Shown: positions 57,086-64,000 of the stretch, in pieces
Layout: every line of letters begins with the position of its first letter
Numbering within the stretch: the first letter of the stretch is position 1
Assembly (NCBI RefSeq): GCF_964656455.1
Contig: NC_135720.1
Coordinates: 104,606,696 to 104,670,695, forward strand
Direction of reading: 5' to 3'
Length of the DNA: 64,000 nucleotides
DNA from: Halichoerus grypus
Lineage: Eukaryota; Chordata; Mammalia; Carnivora; Phocidae
Program-made: the position numbers and the translations under genes
Notes under the pieces: generated by a model
What the model saw: only the letters and a program-made list of their open reading frames with translations
What the model was told of the DNA's origin: nothing
The model's database searches: none

Positions 57086-57255
57086 GAGTGTTAGTAATCA
57101 GTTTTAAGAGCAATACATGTTTTTAATCTGTATTACACAACTGCAATATTTTAATCACTTGGTGAAAAATTGTTTGTGACACAGTTGAGAATTTTTATTT
57201 CTTCCATGTTCTGATCATTTGTAGTATCCCTTTATTAAGTTCAAAGAAGGAGTTT

Positions 57256-57605
57256 TGGGGGCACCTGGCTGGCTTAGTTTGTAGAACATGCGACTCTTGA
57301 TCTCAGAGTTGTGGGTTCGAGCCCCACATTGGGCGTAGAGATTACTTAAAAATAAAAAAAATCTTTTTTTAAAATTTTTTTTTTTTTTAATTTTTATTTA
57401 TTTATTTGACAGAGAGAGACACAGCGAGAGAGGGAACACAAGCAGGGGGAGTGGAAGAGGGAGAAGCAGGCCTCCCGCTGAGCAGAGAGCCCGATGTGGG
57501 GCTCGATCCCAGGATCCCGGAACCATGACCTGAGCCGAAGGCAGACGCTTAACGACTGAGCCACCCAGGCGCCCCAAAAATAAAAAAAATCTTAAAAAAA
57601 AAAAA
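57256..57605 (+). mobile_element. Short-type CAN-SINE, interrupted by a second SINE
   Basis: 'gggggcacctggctggctta' head, then 'gtgggttcgagccccacatt' and 'gggcgtagagattacttaaaaataaa'-type ending without the long CT body, as in the short CAN-SINE subfamily. Its A-tail received an antisense SINE at 57366-57575 and resumes after it to about 57605. Confidence 0.9.
57366..57575 (-). mobile_element. CAN-SINE, antisense, inserted in a SINE tail
   Basis: Starts with poly-T and 'atttttatttatttatttga', ends 'gagccacccaggcgcccc'. Exact 18-base duplication 'aaaaataaaaaaaatctt' at 57348-57365 and 57576-57593. The body is close to consensus, so this is one of the youngest insertions in the window. Confidence 0.96.
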
Positions 57606-58520
57606 AGGAGGAGGTTTGAGGGAGTAATGTGTTGCACAGATGAAGTAGTTGTTGACTTTGCTTTCTGCTCCAGAAGGTGACCCAACAGGGCAAGGAGGGA
57701 GAAAAAATGCAGCCCTACTGCTCGTGGGAGCAGGCCTTTCAAGACAGTCTTATCTCAGCATGTGGCCCCAGAAATTCAGAAGCAACCCTCTCATTTCAAA
57801 AGTAAGCTCTCCTGAGAAGTTTATAAACACCCAATATCCTGCATGGAGAAACACAAATAGAAAAGAGGAAAAACAACACAAAAGAAATGAAAAACCTCCC
57901 CCGAGAGAAATGGCAGCCCACATCTCTGAGGGCCTGAGTCAAGCTTGAAGAAGCAGCTGGCCCTGTTGGGAGCAGGTCATGGAGAGCCCAGCGGAATGGA
58001 GGTAAGCGAGAGGCCGAGGACAGCTGAAGCAGAGCAAAAAACAATTGCAGGGTGGGGGAGGGGGGTGGGTAGGAAGGGGGTCATAAAAACTACCATCTCC
58101 TCCTAAAAGCAAACAAAGACAAAGGGAGAAAGAAGCAAAGAGAAACCAGATGCAAGGTTGGCCCGAAAGCCCAGCGTCAGAGGCAGAGCCGGGGCAGCGT
58201 GGGGACGGTGGAGCAGATGAGGGGTTCAGGGGAGCAGAGCTGGGGAGCAAACACAGCACCTGTAGGGAAGGGTGGTCAGCGAGGCAGGTGGGCAGGAGCC
58301 AGCGCCAGACTGGTCACTAGCCAGTGAAGGGGAGCGGGCACCAACCAGCCCTCAACAGTGTTTAGGGCAATGATTAGAAAGAAGGCTATTTGGGGGTTTC
58401 CTTGGTCTCCCTGAGCCACCAGCTGAAGCTGCACACAAGCTCATCTGTTCTGGAGCCTGAGACAGCAACACTGATTTCGCCAAAACCCTTGCTTGGGCTT
58501 TGAAAAATAAGGAAAGAAAA
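57606..58520. other. No gene recognised; G-rich motif
   Basis: Unassigned except for a potential G-quadruplex at 58050-58080. Opposed open frames of 60-106 codons have no support. Confidence 0.45.
58050..58080 (+). other. Potential G-quadruplex
   Basis: G-runs of 3, 5, 6, 3 and 5 with loops of one to six bases. Pattern only. Confidence 0.75.
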
Positions 58521-58624
58521 GGGGTGCCTGCCTGGCTCAGTCGGTAGAGCATCCAACTCTTGATTCCAGGGTCTTGAGTTCAAGCCCCATGTTGGGTGTG
58601 GGGCTTACTTTAAAAATAAAAATA
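58521..58624 (+). mobile_element. Short-type CAN-SINE
   Basis: 'ggggtgcctgcctggctcag' head, 'gagttcaagccccatgttgg' and 'ggggcttactttaaaaataa' end. Duplication 'aataaggaaagaaaa'/'aataagaaaagaaaa' at 58506 and 58625, one mismatch. Same short subfamily as the one at 57256. Confidence 0.92.
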
Positions 58625-58639
58625 AATAAGAAAAGAAAA

Positions 58640-59678
58640 CACCCTTTGAAAGCTTCCACAAGTTGTTGCAGTTCTTTTTCAAAGTCCGTATTTCTTTTCA
58701 AAAGGATGTTACTCAGCAGTTTGGTTTATGTTTTTCCTCTCTCCAACTAGATCACTTCATGTTCACACATCAAAGTGAGAAAACATTGGTGGGAGTATTT
58801 TTAAGTCTCTAAATTGTAGCCTTGAAGGGTGGGGAGCATGTGGGCTCTCCCTGGCCCCTACATTTCAGGAAGGTTCTCCTTCCCCTGCAAATTCCAGCCT
58901 CCTCCCCTAACCCCTTCCCTCCCCGTGAGCTACCTGCTCCCTGCACCCCCTGGAGTGTAGACCAGGCTCTCTGGATGGCCTAGAACTCAGTCCTAAAGAA
59001 TCACCACTTTCCCTCTCTCCCTGGGCCTCTCTTCCTTCCTGCTCCCTATGCCCACGCTGGTCACCACTCATACCCATGCTCATGGTCACCCTTAGTAGGC
59101 AATGCTCTCAGCTCACCATCATGGCCCAGGTTCTCCAAGAAACTGCCCACCCTCCTCCCCGTAGGTGAGTCCCAGGAGCTTCTGACTTTGGGAAAGTCCA
59201 GATCTCACTTCACCTGAGTCACATGAGACTCACAAGTGTACCTGGACCCTGTTGTCTCAACGCTCTGCTTTGAAGAGTCTCACATCTATACTACTTGAAT
59301 TGTTTGCTATGAGCTTCTATATGCCTAGACCTACCGTGGGCTCTCCAGGTAGGAGGCAGACCTGGGTGGTGCGTCTTTCTGTATGTGGCCCTCTGATATT
59401 TGGGCTTTTCATGACTGATCACTGAGGACTGGGGAGTGGGCACTGCAGAATTGATTTGATCTACAAGGATACTGTCAGGTGTGCGCTTGATATGCATTCT
59501 AGCTTTCCTTTTCCACAATCACATCAGACAATAGAAGGGCATGGTCTTTAAAGGCACACATGCAGAAATGCGGCTGACCCACGTCCTCTCTATCTATCCA
59601 GCACCCACATCTTCCAGGAATCCTCCCATGACCCCGGTCCCTATGGATGTCTCCTTTCTATAAACCTCCAGAGCAGTG
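58640..59678. other. No gene recognised
   Basis: Unassigned, C/T-rich at 58860-59100. No supported coding frame. Confidence 0.4.
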
Positions 59679-59679
59679 G

Positions 59680-59905
59680 CCAGCAAACTAAAGCTCATAG
59701 ACCAAGCCTGGACTGCCATCTGTTCTTTTAAATAAAGTTTTATTGTAACACAGCCATGCTTATTCATATACTTATTGCTTATGCTGCTTTTATGCTACAA
59801 TGGTGGACTTGAGTAGCCACAGTAGAGACCATCTGGTCTGCAAAGACCAGGGTGTGTTCTATCTGGCCCTTTACGGGAAGGATTGCCCAAATCCTGCCAT
59901 AGAGT
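59680..59905 (+). mobile_element. Ancient hAT-like DNA transposon remnant
   Basis: 'cagtggccagcaaactaaag' at the left, 'aaataaagttttattgtaac' and 'acacagccatgcttattcat' inside, then 'ctggccctttacgggaagga' toward the right. This is an old non-autonomous element of a well-known mammalian type with a CAG...CAGCAAACT-like end; exact family not claimed. Confidence 0.75.
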
Positions 59906-60485
59906 ATCTTTCTTTAAAATTTTACACTTCTTACTTTGTGCTTTTCATCTCTTCAATCAACATTTGAGAACTCTGAGGAACAGGAACTGTGGACAAATGC
60001 TTTCCCCTTCAGGTAACAGAAATTCTCTCCCAGCTTTGCTTGAACAGTCATGGCTTCTATTGTTTCACAAACAGGAAGTCCAGAGGTAGGGCAGGGCTCA
60101 GCCACAGAACCCATGTTCTTTGCACTTTTCTGCTCTGTCAGCAGCTGTGCTGGCTTCATCCTAATACCATTCCCCCACCTCTACCCTCAGTGGTCTTACA
60201 ATGGCTGCCAACAGCACTCGGAGCCACATCCTGCCTTGTTCACAGCCAGAAAGGTGGGAGGAGAACCGGCTGCTCTTTCCCAAAAGCTCTGAACAGGGCC
60301 CCCCACCCTTGAATCTCATTGGCCCAAACTGGCTCACACCTGCCTGGGGCTGAGCCAATCCCTGGCAAGTGGCATGGGATTAGCATGACTGACTTAGGCT
60401 CCTTAACCATCTGGGGTGTCATGGATGCTGGGGAGTCAACCACAGCGTCCCTACAACCAAAACTTTAAAAAATAATTTTGTCACA
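59906..60485. other. No gene recognised
   Basis: Unassigned; opposed frames of 65-107 codons without motifs. Confidence 0.4.
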
Positions 60486-60660
60486 GGGCACCTGGGTGGC
60501 TTAGTTGGTTGAGCGTCCAACTCTTGATTTTGGCTCAGGTCATGATCTTGGGTTTATGGGATCGAGCCCTGTGTACTTGCTCAGCTCAGAGTCTGCTTGT
60601 CCCTCTCCCTCCTCCCACTTGCTTTCTCTCTCTCATAAATAAATAAAATCTTAAAAAACA
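60486..60660 (+). mobile_element. CAN-SINE
   Basis: 'gggcacctgggtggcttag' head, 'ggctcaggtcatgatcttgg', shortened CT body and 'cataaataaataaaatctta' tail. The flanking duplication is weak ('cttgtca'/'tttgtca'). Confidence 0.92.
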
Positions 60661-62219
60661 ATCATCTTGTCATATCTTCACTTCTCAGCATACTATGTTT
60701 TGAAATATTTCAAAGCAAAAGCCAAATTGGAATTCAATTCCTCAGAATGGTAGTATATTTTGTGAGTCACCTGTTCCTCATGGCATCATTGAAACCATAG
60801 TGAGCATCCCTTTAGTGCTGCCATCCCAAATATACACAAGCTCTGCCCTCCAAAATTACACCCAAAATGACCCAAAAACATATTCTCCATATATTATATA
60901 TTTATATTTCAAACCAAAAATATCTAATTCCAACGTGTTCTAGAACTTTTAATTTACTAAACCACAGACATTCCCCCCCCCCTCCAAAGACCTTCATTTC
61001 TAGAATGCCGAAACAGGAGCCTTCGTCACCACCCCCCCCATGCCCTAGCTAATTGGAATTCCAACCATTTAAGATCATAGGAAAATACCTGATATCTCTA
61101 CAAATGAGATGTTCAGTCTGCTTTAACACTTTGCTAACTGGCTCAGATTTTTTTTCCAGAGGTTGCTGAAATGCTATTTCATTCCTAGAGGAAAAAAAGA
61201 AAACAAACAAAAATAAATAAGTAAAATAAAATAAAACCAATAATTCCTTCCAGAAAAGAGCCAAAAGGGCAACCCCACTGTCACTTTGCCCCATTGTATA
61301 ATGACGTGAAGAAACAAGGGGAAATGGCTTTCATTGAACAGGTGCTGTGACTTGGACACGTGCCAGGAAAATCGTGGACAGCTGTGAGAACTCTGCCCAC
61401 CCAGAGATGGGCGAGGCCTTGACCAAGTGCTCCCCTCCAGGAACAGCAAGGACCCACAAATAGCAAATGTGAGGTAAATCAATGGGCAGCCCTTGCAAGA
61501 ATGTGTTACGTGGGTGCAAAACATCTACCTCCAGGCAGCCATGACCCATCTCACCACCTTTAAGGTGGGGGGCCGCCCTGACACAGGCCCAGGCAGAGCC
61601 CTATTTCCTCCTTAAAATCAGATGGAATGGGCATGTGCAGGAAGAGGGGAGCAGAGCTGTGCTCTGGTTACATAGAGTAACACCATGTCAGCTGCCGGGC
61701 CGGGTGAGTTATAGGCTGGGGACCCGACAGTGGTCTTCTCACAGGGAAAGGGCATGGGCCTGCCTCTGAGTCATTCCCCCTTCTCCCAGAGAAGTTATAT
61801 GTCTACCATCCCCAGTGAGGCCCCACTCCAGTGAGGGAGAAGTGAGCTATTAAATGTCACTTTGATATAAGGGCCTCTGTCTAGAAATCCAGTGTTGAAT
61901 CATGGTGCGCTTGGCTTGAACAATATTGAGGGGGGCCGCCCGTGTCCCCTGGGTAGGTCAGCCCAGGTCTGGACCCCGATGCAATGATGACATTGCTGCT
62001 GACGTGAATCATAAGTGTGATTTATTTGTTCAAGCTAAGTATTCCAGGCAGGAGTGGTTTCTGGGGTTGACAACCCACAAATTGCAAAGTGGAAAGTTTA
62101 TGAGCCTGATTTATGGAAAAGTGAAGGGCCACTTCTCTACACAGAAGACAACCAAATGCCTCCTGAAGCAAGGTCTTATTCTTATCAGGCTGGGTGGCAT
62201 CTCACAAAGTCTGACCTGC
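60661..62219. other. No gene recognised
   Basis: Unassigned; A-rich patches at 61190-61245. The right part (61980-62220) is repeat-free and begins a 175-codon + frame (62054-62581) whose second half is degenerate CAT/CAC DNA. Confidence 0.45.
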
Positions 62220-62269
62220 CCATAAAGAAAGGAGGCAGGAGGACACAGAGTCACTTAGACTCTTACTGG

Positions 62270-62480
62270 TGCACAGTGCTCACCATGATTCCCCCAACAC
62301 TCACCAATACCACAACTCAGAGTGTCCCCATCACTGCCTCCATCGTCTACTGTAGCCCTACCATCATGGCCTCTGTCATGCCCATTACCACTCTCATCAC
62401 CACCAGCATGGTCCTCACCTTCACCATGACCTTGCCATCACATTATCATTCTTACCGTCAGCCCACCATTGTCAATAACC
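62270..62480. repeat. Degenerate CAT/CAC (CCATCA-like) repeat
   Basis: Dense in CACCA, CATCA, CCATCAT and ACCA words ('atcaccaccagcatggtcct', 'ccttcaccatgaccttgcca'), as in an old decayed trinucleotide or minisatellite array. A similar patch lies at 63015-63095. It makes a Thr/Met/Ile/Ser-rich false frame. Confidence 0.65.
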
Positions 62481-64000
62481 CCACTGCCATGGTCAAAAAC
62501 TCCTGCAGCCACTTCACAGCTGCCTTCATGATTCCCTCAGCTCTCCTGGGGGGTCATAAGTCATCTTATAGTCTCCAGTAAGACTGAGCTATGAATGGGC
62601 CATTCCAAAGAGACAAAGCCTACAAGGAGCAAACACACTTTTTTCAGCATCATCGCTTAGTGGGTTCACATGTCTTCACAGGTTTCCCCACCCATTCACC
62701 ATGTTAAGAATCCTGTGGTCACACAAATCATATTCTTTTTATTTCATTCATGTCAATAGAGGCTCCAGGAAACAAAGGTGTACACCCTCAGTGGGCTTCC
62801 CATGTTGCTAAGTGTTTTATTAGCTCTGGGCCCTTTGACTCCCCCTGGGTTACACATTCCTGGTCTTCTGGGGCACCATCTCCTTGCTACTAGCCTGGAT
62901 CATTAACTCCGTAAAGCCTAATAGTGTCATCAATATATAGAAAGTCTGAGTTGGGAGTTCCTCTTCCTTAGGGGATTACTAAAGTTACACCAAACTACCC
63001 GCGTTCATTAACACGAATGTCACCACCAGAACCATGACCACTAACCTCATCTTTACCGTCATCAGCATCGTTGACTTCACCTGACCACTAGCATCAGGAG
63101 GCCAGGTTAAGTATGAAGTTGTGCAATGCATTCTGCTAGGTACTGAGTAGAGAAAGTCAGAATCCTAGTTTCTAGAAGAACAGTCCCCAAGGAGTACTCT
63201 TCAGAAAACAGTCTCGGGGAATACACCATGTATAAGAAGAAGAAAGTTCCACTGCCAGTTGAATTTGGGAAATGCGGCATGCCCGATGTCCTTTAGCATA
63301 TTGAAGGCCCTGAGGTGACCTGCAAGAGAGCAATCTGTGTAAGGTTGTGGGACCCAATGTTCTCAGGAGTATTTTACCACTAAATCATTGTTCCCCCTAA
63401 CCTCTATTAACATCACAATGAACCCATGTTCCACAGAACACACTCTGAGAAGCACAGCTCTAAAAGCTTAAAATTGCAAAGGCAACAGTGACATCAACAG
63501 AGACGCACTGGTGGGCCACCAGTTTGAATGCTTCTCGGGCGCACACACTTCAGCATCCAATCACAGAGACAAAATGGTAACCTTCCCTGGGCACTGGAAG
63601 ACAGGGTGGTCATTGTCTCAGCCTGTACAATATTCACTGTGTCCTCTGAGTATCCTATGAAGACAAGCATTATTCGTGCTGTCCTCAGTCCCTCCAGTTT
63701 CCCCCTCCCAGGTCTGGGGACATCCCATAGCTTTGGATGTGCATTTTCCAAGCCATTAAGTAACTAAGGAACATTTTACGGACACCTGAGCCTCCAGACA
63801 GCCATCCCTAAGGGCAGAATGCCCAGCCTCAGAAGCAGGAGGGACCAACCCCCAAGGACACAGAGGCCGGAGGAGGGGGGAGGACCCCCCAGGGCCACAG
63901 TGGCTGCCAGCCTGACCCATTTCCTCCACACAGCAGAGGCCCACAAGCACCAGTCCAGGATGGGAGCCAGTCTAAGTCCTATCATTGGTCCAAGATGAAA
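62481..64000. other. No gene recognised
   Basis: Unassigned to the window end, apart from the second CAT/CAC patch at 63015-63095. Open frames are short and opposed. Confidence 0.45.

Noticed and set aside
57290..57335. tRNA-like sequence 'gtgggttcgagccccacatt' as a possible tRNA gene
   Set aside because: It is the tRNA-derived head of a CAN-SINE, without a cloverleaf 3' half or anticodon context of a real tRNA.

Overview
This is nuclear DNA of a mammal of the order Carnivora. The evidence is about fourteen copies of the carnivore tRNA-Lys-derived CAN-SINE (box beginning GGGGCRCCTGGGTGGCTCAG, CT-rich body, AATAAATAAAATCTT tail) and carnivore-type LINE-1 3' ends. The SINE variant with GCCTGCTTCTCCCTCT and the L1 3' UTR type suggest a caniform of the bear/seal/mustelid kind rather than a dog or cat. 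That narrower placement is my inference. I found no bacterial, viral or organellar genes.

I could not support any functional protein-coding gene, tRNA, rRNA or CRISPR array. The only sequence that is recognisably coding by descent is broken LINE-1 ORF2, in three places. All other long open frames lie in simple repeats, overlap MIR or L2, or have nothing to support them. The window is best read as intergenic or deep intronic.

Layout. 1-10.3 kb: mostly unrecognised sequence, an ancient antisense L2 into which a SINE and a truncated L1 inserted (3.5-5.4 kb), three more SINEs, an old L1M with two SINE insertions (8.25-10.26 kb), and a ~250-bp element present twice (2.95 and 7.92 kb). 10.3-17.7 kb: GC-richer sequence, MIRs, a MaLR LTR inserted in a MIR, a Tigger-like DNA transposon and a 441-nt pure-purine (GAA)n tract. 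17.7-21.5 kb: a young L1 with a 5' inversion (twin priming) and a 14-bp target-site duplication, inserted into an old L1M. 21.5-31.5 kb: LTRs, MIRs, an L2 split by an MLT1B-like solo LTR with an exact 5-bp duplication, and an antisense L1M carrying two SINEs. 31.5-54 kb: few young insertions, namely one SINE with a 260-nt GAAA/GGAA tail at 35.8-36.2 kb and an L1 3' end at 44.2 kb; G-rich and C-rich tracts and several unexplained AT-rich blocks that could be conserved regulatory DNA. 54-64 kb: five more SINEs, including one inserted head-to-tail-inverted into another, a 73-bp tandem duplication, MER5- and hAT-like transposons and degenerate CAT/CAC repeat DNA.

The elements do not form a pathway. 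What they give is a layered history: MIR/L2 first, then DNA transposons and MaLR LTRs, old L1M, and last CAN-SINEs and carnivore L1. Boundaries of old repeats (MIR, L2, L1M) are by eye and may be off by tens of bases. Boundaries of SINEs and young L1s rest on target-site duplications and are good to a few bases. I do not see a previously undescribed functional system here.
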